DNA from: JANQJA01 sp040880285
Lineage (GTDB): Bacteria; Pseudomonadota; Gammaproteobacteria; Pseudomonadales; Azotimanducaceae
Reading direction: 5' to 3'
NCBI GenBank assembly: GCA_040880285.1
Contig: JBBDIT010000008.1
Location: 1 to 47,978 of the forward strand
DNA: 47,978 bases
A program made the translations under genes and the position numbers. The stretch's first letter is position 1, and each line of letters opens with the position of its first letter. Shown piece by piece: positions 25,702 through 35,149 of the stretch. The notes under the pieces are model-generated. The model worked only from the letters and a program-made list of their open reading frames with translations. It was not told the DNA's origin and searched no databases.

Positions 25702-25746
25702 TGCTTGCCCAAAAGCATTTGATACCCGCCGAATGGCGGGTTTTTT
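25639..25746 (+). promoter_or_regulatory. Transcription attenuator of ileS (alternative hairpins 1:2, 2:3, 3:4)
   Basis: Four segments can be drawn. Segment 1 (25639-25649, AACCC and ACC) can pair with segment 2 (25692-25699, GGTGGGTT). Segment 2, GGTGGGT (25692-25698), pairs with segment 3, ACCCGCC (25724-25730), over seven pairs including one G-U; the stem continues with ATGCTT (25701-25706) against AAGCAT (25713-25718). Segment 3 also pairs with segment 4, GGCGGGT (25735-25741), the terminator. The leader stop codon sits just after segment 2, so a ribosome finishing translation covers segment 2 and allows termination, while a stall at the Ile codons frees segment 2 and allows antitermination. 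Confidence 0.75.
25724..25746 (+). terminator. Intrinsic terminator in the ileS leader
   Basis: Seven-bp GC-rich stem ACCCGCC / GGCGGGT with a GAAT loop, followed directly by a run of six T. It lies 24 bases before the ileS start, so it can only be useful as a regulated (attenuator) terminator or as the end of the purN transcript. Confidence 0.88.
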
Positions 25747-25770
25747 CGTTATGGACCAGTCAAATCAGGA

Positions 25771-28700
25771 ATGAATCGAGGACAGGACAGCAAACCAGTG
25801 AGTGAGACAGTGAGCAATAACGAGTCATTCTCTTTTGTGGATGAAGAACACAAGGTGCTTGACCTATGGAAGGAACACGACGTATTCCGTAAATCCCTTG
25901 AGCAAACCGCCAATTGTGCGCCTTATATCTTTTATGATGGCCCCCCTTTTGCAACCGGTCTTCCTCACCATGGACACCTGGTAGGCTCAATTCTCAAGGA
26001 TGCGGTACCGCGCTATTTCACCATGAAGGGCCGGTATGTGCAGCGCCGATTCGGGTGGGACTGCCACGGCTTGCCAATCGAGCATGAAATCGACAAGGCG
26101 CTCGGCATGTCCTCCATCGAAGCAGTGGAAAAACTGGGTATCAAAGGCTACAACGATGAGTGCCGTGCGATTGTCCAGCGTTACACAAGCGAATGGGAGA
26201 AGACCATCACCCGAATCGGACGGTGGGTCGACTTTGAAAATGACTACAAAACGATGGATCCATGGTACATGGAATCCGTCTGGTGGGTCGTAAAACAACT
26301 GTGGAACAAGGATCTGGTTTATCGCGGCGTAAAAGTTGTACCTTTCTCGACTGCCCTTGGTACTGTGCTTTCAAACTTTGAGGCAACTTCCAACTATCAG
26401 GATGTGCAAGATCCTGCAGTCACAGTGATTTTTAAGCTCAAGCAAGAGAATGCTTACATGGCGGCATGGACCACGACTCCCTGGACCTTGCCTTCAAACC
26501 TTGCCCTTTGTGTCGGACCCGATATCGACTATGTCAAAGTTCATGACAAGGACATGGGTGTGGATATCTACGTCGCAGCCGCAAGACTGGAAGACTTCGG
26601 CAAGGGCCGGACCCAGTCGGAAATCTCCCGGATCAAGGGCTGTGATCTGGTGGGTATGACTTATGAACCGTTATTTGACTATTTTGTTGACCTTGAGAGC
26701 GAAGGCGCGTTCCAGGTCGTGGCGGACGACTATGTGACAACAGAAAGTGGTACCGGCATCGTCCATCAAGCGCCTGCCTTTGGTGAAGACGATTTTCGCG
26801 TGCTCAAGGCTGCAAACATTGATGCCATTGTTTGCCCGGTGAACATGGAGGGCCAGTTTACCAGCGAGGTACGTGACTTTGCCGGAATGCACGTTAAGGA
26901 CGCCGACAAACATATCATCAAGATGCTCAAGGACCGGGGTAGCTTGTATCGCCAGGACGTCATCAATCACAGCTATCCATTCTGTCCGCGCTCCGATACG
27001 CCGATAATCTACCGCACCATTGATTCCTGGTATGTGAAGGTCGAACAGCTCAAGAATCGGCTTATTTCCGCCAACCAGCAAATCAACTGGGTCCCCGGAC
27101 ATATCAGGGATGGACGCATGGGCAATTGGCTCGAAGGCGCTATCGATTGGGCGATTTCCAGAAACCGTTACTGGGGCACACCCCTGCCCATCTGGATCAA
27201 CGATACGACGGGCAAGGCGATATGCGTCGGGTCAAGGGATGAGTTGGAACAGTTAACCGGGGTTCACCCCGATGACCTGCACCGGGAGAATGTAGACTCG
27301 TTGACTTTCTCTGTCCCCGAAGAAGAGGGAACTTACCACCGCATTGAGGAAGTTCTGGATTGCTGGTTTGAATCAGGTTCAATGCCGTACGCACAGCTAC
27401 ACTATCCGTTTGAAAACCAGGCCCTGTTCGAGAAAGGGTTCCCGGCTGAATTTATCGCCGAGGGGCTGGACCAGACTCGCGGCTGGTTCTATACACTTAT
27501 CGTCCTCGGCATCGCCTTGTTCGACACGCACCCGTTCAAAAACGTAATTGTCAACGGTATTGTGATGGCAGAGGACGGCAAGAAGATGTCCAAGCGCCTC
27601 AAGAATTACACACCACCGGACGATCTTATGGAAACTTACGGTGCTGATGCCTTGCGCCTCTATTTGATCAACTCGGGTCTTGTCAAAGCGGAAGAACAAA
27701 GATTTTCTGATTCCGGGGTCAAGGATATGGTTCGCAGGGCACTGCTACCATGGCTCAATGCTTTCAAATTCCTGAAGACCTATGCCGAAATAGACAACTG
27801 GAAACCATCAGAACGTTTTATACCGTCCAGCAATATTACCGACCAGTGGATACTCTCACGACTGCAATCGTTGACTGCCAACATTTCCAACGAGATGGAA
27901 AACTATCGCCTGTACAATGTCGTCCCTGCCCTTTTCCTGTTTATCGAGGACCTGACGAACTGGTATATCCGTCTCAACCGTTCACGCTTCTGGACTGATG
28001 AACTCACCGCGGACAAACACGCTGCATTTACAACACTTTATACAACCCTTTACGAACTCACGCTCGCAATGGCGCCCTTTGCACCCTTTCTCGCGGAAAC
28101 TATCTTTCAGGAACTTCGCAAGTTCAGTCATGTGGAGCTCCCGATTTCTGTGCATCTATGCACCTATCCTGAACCTGAAAAGGACTTGATCAACCCCATA
28201 CTTGAGCGTGCTGTCACCCGCATGCAACACATCATCCTGCTTGGCCGCCAGAAGCGTAATCAGGAGAAAATCAAAACCAAGTACCCCTTGCCGAGTCTTA
28301 CTGTTATTCACAAGGAGCAAGGGCTGCTGGATGAAATTGCAAAACTGGAAGACTACATCCAGGCAGAACTCAACGTGAAGTCTGTCACTTATTCCAGAGA
28401 CGAGAACCAGTATATCAACTTGTATGCCAAACCCAATTCACCGGTGCTTGGCAAACGCCTCGGTAAAGACTTCAAGAGATTCAAGGAAATGATTGAAGCG
28501 CTGGACACTGACGCCATCAATCGACTCCAACAGAAAGGTGAGCTCAAATTGGACACCGAAATTTTCAATGTCGACGAAATTCTGGTGTTCCGAGAAGCGC
28601 GCGCTGGCACAAACGCCATATCCGACCGGTTCGTGTCAATCGATATCGACTGCGAGTTGAATGATGAACTGGTACTGGAGGGTCTGGCCCGAGAGGTGGT

Positions 28701-28944
28701 CAATCGAATCCAGCGTTCGCGCCGGGACCTTGGTTTCAACGTCGTGGATCGCGTTGATATTACCTATTCTGCTTCGGATGCCATTTGCGATGCGATTGCG
28801 ACCCATAAGGATTACATCATGGGTGAAACCCTGGCCGTGTCTCTTACAGAAAAAGAAGGGACTCACGCACTGAACTTTGACATTGAAGGCAATGATTTAA
28901 CAATGACCATCAAAAAGTCAGCAGCAAAACGCCAGGTTTCCTAG
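25771..28944 (+). CDS. ileS: Isoleucyl-tRNA synthetase, eukaryote-like (IleS2) type
   Basis: 1057 aa class I synthetase. The HIGH motif appears as HHGH (66-69) in PPFATGLPHHGHLVGS, followed by RRFGWDCHGLPIEHEIDK. KMSKR is at 605-609. These sequences and the length match the eukaryotic/type 2 IleRS group, which includes mupirocin-tolerant enzymes, rather than the usual E. coli type. No C-terminal Cys4 zinc finger is seen, as expected for type 2. A CP1 editing domain lies between about 200 and 400. The start is uncertain: ATG 25771 has AGGA only one base away, and GTG codons at 25798 or 25810 are alternatives. Expression is probably set by the Ile-codon attenuator just upstream. The stop overlaps that of the convergent kinase gene in CTAG. 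Confidence 0.95.
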   Translation: MNRGQDSKPVSETVSNNESFSFVDEEHKVLDLWKEHDVFRKSLEQTANCAPYIFYDGPPFATGLPHHGHLVGSILKDAVPRYFTMKGRYVQRRFGWDCHGLPIEHEIDKALGMSSIEAVEKLGIKGYNDECRAIVQRYTSEWEKTITRIGRWVDFENDYKTMDPWYMESVWWVVKQLWNKDLVYRGVKVVPFSTALGTVLSNFEATSNYQDVQDPAVTVIFKLKQENAYMAAWTTTPWTLPSNLALCVGPDIDYVKVHDKDMGVDIYVAAARLEDFGKGRTQSEISRIKGCDLVGMTYEPLFDYFVDLESEGAFQVVADDYVTTESGTGIVHQAPAFGEDDFRVLKAANIDAIVCPVNMEGQFTSEVRDFAGMHVKDADKHIIKMLKDRGSLYRQDVINHSYPFCPRSDTPIIYRTIDSWYVKVEQLKNRLISANQQINWVPGHIRDGRMGNWLEGAIDWAISRNRYWGTPLPIWINDTTGKAICVGSRDELEQLTGVHPDDLHRENVDSLTFSVPEEEGTYHRIEEVLDCWFESGSMPYAQLHYPFENQALFEKGFPAEFIAEGLDQTRGWFYTLIVLGIALFDTHPFKNVIVNGIVMAEDGKKMSKRLKNYTPPDDLMETYGADALRLYLINSGLVKAEEQRFSDSGVKDMVRRALLPWLNAFKFLKTYAEIDNWKPSERFIPSSNITDQWILSRLQSLTANISNEMENYRLYNVVPALFLFIEDLTNWYIRLNRSRFWTDELTADKHAAFTTLYTTLYELTLAMAPFAPFLAETIFQELRKFSHVELPISVHLCTYPEPEKDLINPILERAVTRMQHIILLGRQKRNQEKIKTKYPLPSLTVIHKEQGLLDEIAKLEDYIQAELNVKSVTYSRDENQYINLYAKPNSPVLGKRLGKDFKRFKEMIEALDTDAINRLQQKGELKLDTEIFNVDEILVFREARAGTNAISDRFVSIDIDCELNDELVLEGLAREVVNRIQRSRRDLGFNVVDRVDITYSASDAICDAIATHKDYIMGETLAVSLTEKEGTHALNFDIEGNDLTMTIKKSAAKRQVS

Positions 28945-30767
28945 ACTGGCTGATTGAGACCCAATGCCTCATGCACCTTCGCAAGAAACTCATCGACGTT
29001 GAATGGTTTTTTGACAAAGTAAGCATCCGGGTCATTTTCGATGCTCTGCGCAACCTGTTCCTGATGATAGCCACTAACCAGTATGACAGGGACATTGGAG
29101 CCTGCCGATCGCACCTTGCGATAGATCTCGCCACCAGACACTTTTGGCATGGTGCAATCGAGCAGCAACAGGTCAAATTGTCCCGCATGGTCTTCAAATA
29201 TCTGTAATGCCTCTTTGCCGTCCTCGGCGAACGTCAGGATGAATCGATCAGCCTCGAGAATGGAGCCCATGAGGCTCCGAATTCTTGGATCATCATCAGC
29301 GAGCAGTACCCTACCTTGTAACCTCTCCCCTGGCTGCACGCCAGGATGATCGTTGTCGCTCTTCTCTTCATAGGAAATGACCGGAAAATACACGCCAAAC
29401 CGGGACCCTCTCCCTTTCTGAGTACTAACACTGATAAAACCATTGTGCTGGCGAACAATGCCGGACAGGGATGACAGTCCCAACCCCTTGTTAGTCTGTT
29501 TCTCCGAGTAAAAGGGATCGAATATACGCGCAATCTGGTCCTCATTCATACCGATACCTGTATCGGTAACCTGCAGGAAAAGATAAGCGCCAGGCTCTCG
29601 ATCCTCCGCAAAGAAACTGGCTCGCAGTAACGTATCATTGACATCGGCAATGCCTGTCGAGACCTCGATTACCCCACTTTTACCTTCGATCGCATCGACT
29701 GCATTGGCAATCAAGCTCATCACCACCTGCCCCAGCTGGATTTTGTCTCCCTTTAACATTGGCAGGTCTCGTGGCAGGCGCTGTACCAACTGTATTTTTT
29801 GGGGTACAACCGAGCGCATCAGGCCCGACATATCATCCACCGCATGCGATATATCCACCAGTTCAATCCTGGATGCGCTCTTGCCCGCATAGATCAACAT
29901 CTGCGATGTCAAGTCTACCGCTTGCCGTGCGCCGGACATCACCATGTACAGGTCTTTTCGAATCTCACTATCGGAAGGCAGCTTCTTCATGGCAAGACTG
30001 GCATAGCCGAGGATACTGGTTAGCATATTATTGAAGTCGTGGGCCATGCCCCCTGCCAGCAGGCCGAGACTCTCCAGCTTTTGAGCATGGGTGAATTGAA
30101 GCTCCAGCCGTTTTCGCTCTTCCACCGACTCTTCGAGACGTTGGTCTTTACTAAACAGGTCCCGGATGGTTCTCTCGGATGTGATCAGGATCAGGGACAC
30201 GCCAATCAGTAAGTGAACCAGAACTTCCAGCAAACCATAGTGGCCAGTGGAACTGTCATCCGTATAAAAGGATTTGGCGATAGCGACACAGATCGCCACC
30301 ACCATGAGGCCGGCGAAACACAAGGACCCGATCGACTCCCTGTCCCGTCCCCGCATAAGCAGGAAAGCCGCGAGCCCCATAATCAGCAGGCCTGGCAAAA
30401 AAACTACAAACCTGGTCATCCACGTCACATCGCCCTCAAGGTACAAGTGAATCAATGCAACAACGAGCATTACAGAGGTAGCAACCAAAAGGGCCCGGGG
30501 ATATACCCTTTCCACCAGGTCAGTGGTACAGGCCAACAATAAGGCGGAGTAAAATAGGCCAACCGCACCCGTCACGGCGACTTCCGATAACGGACTGACG
30601 TCGATGAAACTTGCATGGTCAATCAGTTGGAGCGGTATCACGGCAAGAATCGAAAGCGCGCCGAATTTCAGGAATGGATAACCGAGCTTTCGATAGTAGT
30701 GTACCAGTACGACCACGAGCACCAGATCAAAAAAATGGACAAAAGCAAGGCTATAGGCTGATTGCAT
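28941..30767 (-). CDS. Membrane hybrid histidine kinase with C-terminal receiver
   Basis: 608 aa. About six membrane helices lie between residues 5 and 195, with no large periplasmic sensor. A coiled linker (EESVEERKRLELQFTHAQKL) precedes H243 in GGMAHDFNNMLTSILGYA, the DFNN-type phosphoacceptor box. The ATPase domain has N355 (ANAVDA), DTGIGM (402-407) and GLGLSSL. A receiver domain runs from about 486 with acidic pocket D491/D492, phosphoacceptor D537 (LLLLDCTMP) and K587/K588. There is no output domain and no response regulator nearby, so the partner is elsewhere. The signal is unknown; the multi-helix N-terminus suggests a membrane or small hydrophobic cue. Divergent from the amidase gene. 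Confidence 0.92.
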   Translation of the reverse strand: MQSAYSLAFVHFFDLVLVVVLVHYYRKLGYPFLKFGALSILAVIPLQLIDHASFIDVSPLSEVAVTGAVGLFYSALLLACTTDLVERVYPRALLVATSVMLVVALIHLYLEGDVTWMTRFVVFLPGLLIMGLAAFLLMRGRDRESIGSLCFAGLMVVAICVAIAKSFYTDDSSTGHYGLLEVLVHLLIGVSLILITSERTIRDLFSKDQRLEESVEERKRLELQFTHAQKLESLGLLAGGMAHDFNNMLTSILGYASLAMKKLPSDSEIRKDLYMVMSGARQAVDLTSQMLIYAGKSASRIELVDISHAVDDMSGLMRSVVPQKIQLVQRLPRDLPMLKGDKIQLGQVVMSLIANAVDAIEGKSGVIEVSTGIADVNDTLLRASFFAEDREPGAYLFLQVTDTGIGMNEDQIARIFDPFYSEKQTNKGLGLSSLSGIVRQHNGFISVSTQKGRGSRFGVYFPVISYEEKSDNDHPGVQPGERLQGRVLLADDDPRIRSLMGSILEADRFILTFAEDGKEALQIFEDHAGQFDLLLLDCTMPKVSGGEIYRKVRSAGSNVPVILVSGYHQEQVAQSIENDPDAYFVKKPFNVDEFLAKVHEALGLNQPV

Positions 30768-30862
30768 CAGGTGCTTTGGGTTAAAAGGGGAGGTAAAGTT
30801 TCCACCTGCATTCAGTGGGTGTCAAACGCAAGTCGCGGTATAGTTAGATTTTTACCCGGCTG

Positions 30863-32287
30863 ATGAACCAAATGGATGAACTCCTTGATCGCCCTTTAAG
30901 CGAGATTGCGACTGCCATCAGGGATGGCAAGGTAGCCTCGTCACGTATCGTCAGGGCATTCCTCGACCGTATTGAGAGCGTAAATCCCGACCTCAATGCC
31001 GTTGTCTACTCGACAGCGGAGCTGGCAATGAAATATGCCGCAAAGTGTGACGCCGAACTGGCCAATGGCAGCCTGCGTGGCCCTCTCCACGGCGTACCTA
31101 TGACCATCAAGGATAGCCTGGACACCAGCGACGCCATCACTACCTGGGGTACAACGGGCAGGAAAGACTTTCGCCCCGGTCGAGATGCTACTTGCGTCCG
31201 ACGCCTCAAAGACGCTGGTGCAATCTTGATGGGCAAGACCAACACACCTGAATTTACGCTCTGGTTCCAGACGGATAATCTCATCTACGGTCGCACCAAC
31301 AATCCATTTGATCTGGACCGAACCCCAGGTGGTAGCAGCGGTGGCGCCGCTGCGATCATCGCAGCCGGGGCATCACCTTTTGACATAGGCACCGATACAG
31401 GCGGAAGTATCCGCCTGCCTAGTCACTTCTCGGGTATTGCAGGCATCAAACCCACCACTGGCAGGGTTCCGTGTACAGGTAACGCCTTGCCAAGCTCGGG
31501 ACTTTTGGCACCCCTCAGTCAACCCGGCCCACTGGCACGATACGTGGAGGATCTGGCATTGGTGTTGGAGCTGATCAAGGGACCCGACCTGATTGATCCC
31601 AACGCCGTCGAGGCAGTCTGGCATCCGCCCATGGATGTTGACGTTACCAGCCTGCGCATTGGTTTTCATAGCGATAACGGAATCCGGGCACCGATGGCCG
31701 AAATTTCATTGGTAATTACCAGGGTATGCGATCTGATACGTGACGAAGGCCTGCCCGTCACAGAAGTAAGGCCACCCGGCATAGAGATGACGGACTTGAT
31801 CATGTCACGGGTGTTTACCGCAGACAGTGGTGACATGCTCGACGCCCTGGTGGAAGACTGTCGTACAACGGAGCCAACTGAACGGGTCAAGCGAAGCCTT
31901 GCGCGCCCACCGCTTGATATCAGTCCCCGGGAATTTGCCCAGATCCTGACGTTGTGGGACAACTATCGTAGCTCAATGCTGGGTTATTTCGAAGATTTTG
32001 ACATCCTCCTGTGCCCTGTGAATGCCAATACGGCGCTACTCCACGGTACCGAAGAAGACCTGAAGGATTACAGTTACACCACGGCATTTAACCTGACAGG
32101 CTGGCCCGGTACTGTCATCCGGGCCGGCACCGACTCGAAAGGCCTCCCGATCGGGCTGCAGATAGTGGCAAGACCGTTTCGGGAAGATCACTGCCTGGCA
32201 CTGGCCCATTGGCTGGAGCAAAGGCTCGGGCCCTTTCCAGCGCCCCTGATTAGCGCAGTAAACCAACCAGCCGTTTCGCACGTCTAA
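30863..32287 (+). CDS. Amidase signature family enzyme
   Basis: 474 aa. The complete Lys-cisSer-Ser triad is visible: K83 in MTIKDS, cis-Ser158 in GGSSGG and nucleophile S182 in DTGGSIRLP. The flanking TPGGSSGGAAAIIAAGASP is the standard signature. The family hydrolyses amides and includes GatA, but there is no gatB or gatC next to it and the C-terminal half is not GatA-like, so a stand-alone amidase is likely. Substrate unknown. It appears monocistronic; the TolC-like gene starts 164 nt downstream. Confidence 0.92.
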   Translation: MNQMDELLDRPLSEIATAIRDGKVASSRIVRAFLDRIESVNPDLNAVVYSTAELAMKYAAKCDAELANGSLRGPLHGVPMTIKDSLDTSDAITTWGTTGRKDFRPGRDATCVRRLKDAGAILMGKTNTPEFTLWFQTDNLIYGRTNNPFDLDRTPGGSSGGAAAIIAAGASPFDIGTDTGGSIRLPSHFSGIAGIKPTTGRVPCTGNALPSSGLLAPLSQPGPLARYVEDLALVLELIKGPDLIDPNAVEAVWHPPMDVDVTSLRIGFHSDNGIRAPMAEISLVITRVCDLIRDEGLPVTEVRPPGIEMTDLIMSRVFTADSGDMLDALVEDCRTTEPTERVKRSLARPPLDISPREFAQILTLWDNYRSSMLGYFEDFDILLCPVNANTALLHGTEEDLKDYSYTTAFNLTGWPGTVIRAGTDSKGLPIGLQIVARPFREDHCLALAHWLEQRLGPFPAPLISAVNQPAVSHV

Positions 32288-32451
32288 TGATCCTGAGACG
32301 CGGCCATCGGGTGAAGCATCGCTCACTGATCGTACCGCTATACCGGGCCATCGCAGCCGACTGGCATCAGCCGCCCGCTAACAGTATCCTACGCAGCCGT
32401 CTACGCGTTTCGCCTGGTTTGTTCTTACTTTGTTTAAGTTGAGGAAGGTTT

Positions 32452-33813
32452 ATGAGATTTACTGATACAGTCAAACTAGCCCTGGTTTGCCTGACTGGCC
32501 TCCTGTTTTGCGGGTCCGTCAATGCCGCAACCCTTGCCGAGGTCTATGAGCTGGCCGTGACGAACGATCCTGAACTAGCGGCAGCGGAAGCCAATTACCT
32601 GGCTCGCAAGGAAGTGCGGTCCCAGGGTCTGGCAGGCATTCTCCCGACGGTTGTAGTCCAGGGTTCAACCTCAACCAACGAACAGACGAAAGTTCTACCA
32701 GAGCCGTCAACCACGCTGAACTTCAACAGCCACTCGTGGCAGGCCGTCCTGACTCAACCACTGTTTCGTATGGACCGATGGTTCCAGTTCAGGCAGTCAC
32801 AGAATATTGCGGCCCAGGCATTGGCGGACTTTAGCTCCCAACAACAGGAACTGGTGTTCCGGGTCGCCGATACGTACCTCAACATACTTGAAGCACAAGA
32901 TCGCCTGACCTCAGCCAAAGCCGAACGCGACGCGGTTCAACGCCAGCTGGAACAGGTACAACAAAGATTTGATGTGGGCCTGGTCGCTATTACCGATGTA
33001 CTTGAGTCTACAGCCGCGTACGACACGTCTATGGTCAACGTCATTGAAGCAGAAGGCGCCCAGGTTATTTCATTTGAGAACTTGCTGAGACTGACCGGAC
33101 GCCACATAACGGAGATCAATGAACTCGCACAAGAGTTCCCCATTGAACTTCCAGATCCCAGAAACGAAGATGCATGGGTCGAGGCGGCGCTTTCGAACAA
33201 CTATTCATTAATCGCTGCGCGAGAAGGTGTCAAGGCGGCGCAGCGACAAGTGCAGATCGCCAGAAGTGGACACTTGCCAACTGTCAATGCTGAAATATCC
33301 TATGCTGAATCTGCATCAGGTGCCGGCGGGTTTTTTGGTTCCGAAATCGAGCAGTCATCGGCGGCACTCAGGTTCAGTGTACCGGTTTTCGCAGGTGGTG
33401 GGACCCGTTCTATCGCCAAACAAGCCGGTTACAGGCTCGACGAGGCACAACGCAACCTGGACCTGACACAAAAAACGGTAGTGGAGAATACGCGTACCCT
33501 CTACACGGCAATCACAACGGATGTCGCGCGAGTAAATGCTCGCTTGAAGAATATCGAGTCCAGCCAGAGTGCACTCGACGCCACACAGACGGGATACGAA
33601 GTCGGCACGCGAAACATTGTCGATGTCCTGCTGGCGCAGCAACGTCTGTATCTTGCAGAATTCCAGTACGCCAGTGCAAGATACCAGTACATTCGAGATA
33701 CGCTGCGCCTCAAACAGGTGGTGGGAACATTGAGTCCTGACGACGTTTACGCGCTGAACGACTACATATCCGACGAAAGCACCGTCGGCAAGACATCTGC
33801 GATTGTCCGTTAG
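32452..33813 (+). CDS. tolC: TolC-family outer-membrane efflux protein
   Basis: 453 aa, the usual TolC length. Signal peptide about 1-25 (LALVCLTGLLFCGSVNA), then TLAEVYELAVTNDPELAAAE, the classic opening of the helical barrel. The two internal repeats are visible: FRVADTYLNILEAQDRL in the first half and KTVVENTRTLYTAITTDVAR in the second. NIVDVLLAQQRLYLAEFQYA near the end is also typical. It forms the trimeric channel used by RND, ABC and type I export systems. It is alone here and could serve the RND pair at 6861-11016. GGAAGG lies upstream of the ATG. Confidence 0.93.
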   Translation: MRFTDTVKLALVCLTGLLFCGSVNAATLAEVYELAVTNDPELAAAEANYLARKEVRSQGLAGILPTVVVQGSTSTNEQTKVLPEPSTTLNFNSHSWQAVLTQPLFRMDRWFQFRQSQNIAAQALADFSSQQQELVFRVADTYLNILEAQDRLTSAKAERDAVQRQLEQVQQRFDVGLVAITDVLESTAAYDTSMVNVIEAEGAQVISFENLLRLTGRHITEINELAQEFPIELPDPRNEDAWVEAALSNNYSLIAAREGVKAAQRQVQIARSGHLPTVNAEISYAESASGAGGFFGSEIEQSSAALRFSVPVFAGGGTRSIAKQAGYRLDEAQRNLDLTQKTVVENTRTLYTAITTDVARVNARLKNIESSQSALDATQTGYEVGTRNIVDVLLAQQRLYLAEFQYASARYQYIRDTLRLKQVVGTLSPDDVYALNDYISDESTVGKTSAIVR

Positions 33814-33941
33814 ATTGCCGCCAAAAAGTTCATTAAACAGTCCGTTGACCGGCCAATAATAATCGCCTCGCTCCCGGATTGGGCGGAACAACCGGACAAT
33901 CTGGTAATCTATTCAATATAGATTCCAATTGGGGCCAAACT

Positions 33942-35057
33942 GTGAGAATAAAGATACTTCTGAGCCTGTCTCTGGCTGTGCTGGCTGTTGCGGTAATTAC
34001 CTATGCCACCACCCAATCCGGGACAGGGGAGCAGGAGACAGCAATTCCGGCTGCAAACGTGCCGGGGGCAGCGCTGGCAACCGCCCTGACCGATGATGAA
34101 AGCAACAACATCGCCGTCTATCGTGATATCAGTCCATCAGTGGTCTTTGTAACCAATACCCAGTTGCGTCGACAGATGTTTTCACTGAACGTCATGGAAA
34201 TCCCACGCGGCAGCGGCACAGGATTTGTCTGGGATGCCTCCGGTCTCATCGTCACCAATTTCCATGTTGTATACGGTGCCAACAAAATTACGATAACGCT
34301 TCGGTCCGGCAACAGCTATGAGGCAGAAGTGGTCGGTGCCGCGCCGGAGAAAGATATTGCAGTTCTCCGAATCAAGGCACCTGATGAGAAGTTGAGCGCC
34401 ATACCGTTGGGCAATTCAGACGACCTTACTGTTGGACGAAAGGTGCTGGCGATCGGTAATCCCTTTGCACTCGATACGACCCTGACCGTGGGTGTCGTCT
34501 CTGCCCTGGGTAGGGAAATCAAATCCATGAACAATCGCACTATCAATAATGTGATCCAGACCGACGCGGCAATTAATCCTGGGAACTCCGGTGGCCCCCT
34601 GCTCAATTCAAGTGGTGAACTGGTGGGAGTCAACGCCGCAATCTTCAGCCCTAGCGGTGCCAGCGCCGGCATTGGCTTTGCAATCCCCATCAACACGGTA
34701 AAACGAATTATTCCTCAACTGATCGAGCACGGTAAATTATTTCGGCCAGTGCTCGGTATTGAGACCATGACGGACTACTGGGCGAATCGCCTGCGAGTCA
34801 AAGGCGTCGCGGTACTATCGGTGCGCAGGGGATTGCCAGCTGATGAGGCTGGCATGATTGGTGTCCGGGAAGACGTCAGGGGTAATATTCATCTCGGTGA
34901 TGTGATCATTGCTATTGACGATGAACCGGTAACGGACGAGGATTCGTTATTGACACTATTGGAACAGTATCAGCCCGGCCAGACGGTGAAGGTCACAACC
35001 ATGAAAGACGATACGATTCATCACTACGAGGTCGAACTCAGCGCACCCGAGGATTGA
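33942..35057 (+). CDS. HtrA/Deg-type serine protease with PDZ domain
   Basis: 371 aa from the GTG at 33942, chosen because it places the membrane anchor/signal (IKILLSLSLAVLAVAVITYA) at the N-terminus; a TTG at 33879 is possible. S1C protease with H108 (TNFHVV), D138 (KDIAVL) and S216 (GNSGGP). A single C-terminal PDZ domain follows (LPADEAGMIG, HLGDVIIAIDDEPV). The N-terminal anchor with one PDZ is DegS-like, but the sequence is closer to generic trypsin-like HtrA proteins. It degrades or senses misfolded proteins in the periplasm. An inverted repeat (35086-35092 / 35111-35117) follows the stop but has no T-run. Confidence 0.92.
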   Translation: MRIKILLSLSLAVLAVAVITYATTQSGTGEQETAIPAANVPGAALATALTDDESNNIAVYRDISPSVVFVTNTQLRRQMFSLNVMEIPRGSGTGFVWDASGLIVTNFHVVYGANKITITLRSGNSYEAEVVGAAPEKDIAVLRIKAPDEKLSAIPLGNSDDLTVGRKVLAIGNPFALDTTLTVGVVSALGREIKSMNNRTINNVIQTDAAINPGNSGGPLLNSSGELVGVNAAIFSPSGASAGIGFAIPINTVKRIIPQLIEHGKLFRPVLGIETMTDYWANRLRVKGVAVLSVRRGLPADEAGMIGVREDVRGNIHLGDVIIAIDDEPVTDEDSLLTLLEQYQPGQTVKVTTMKDDTIHHYEVELSAPED

Positions 35058-35102
35058 AGGACTGAACCTCAAAGAGACGGGTAGAAACCGATCAAAAAGA
35101 CG

Positions 35103-35130
35103 TTGACTGAATCGGTTAAAGAACAACAAT
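35103..35130 (+). promoter_or_regulatory. Possible promoter of the TerB-like gene
   Basis: TTGACT (35103-35108) and AACAAT (35125-35130) are 16 bp apart, 20 nt before the ATG at 35150. The -35 overlaps the loop of the inverted repeat AACCGAT / ATCGGTT (35086-35117), which could act as an operator. Confidence 0.35.
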
Positions 35131-35149
35131 AACTTGCAGGAAGACGGAT

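Noticed and set aside
32288..32293. TGATCC just after the amidase stop as a second RpoE/ChrR promoter
   Set aside because: No TAA-type -10 occurs 17-19 bp downstream.
35086..35117. Inverted repeat AACCGAT/ATCGGTT as a terminator of the HtrA-like gene
   Set aside because: The arms are 7 bp with an 18-base loop and no T-run follows; an operator role is as likely.
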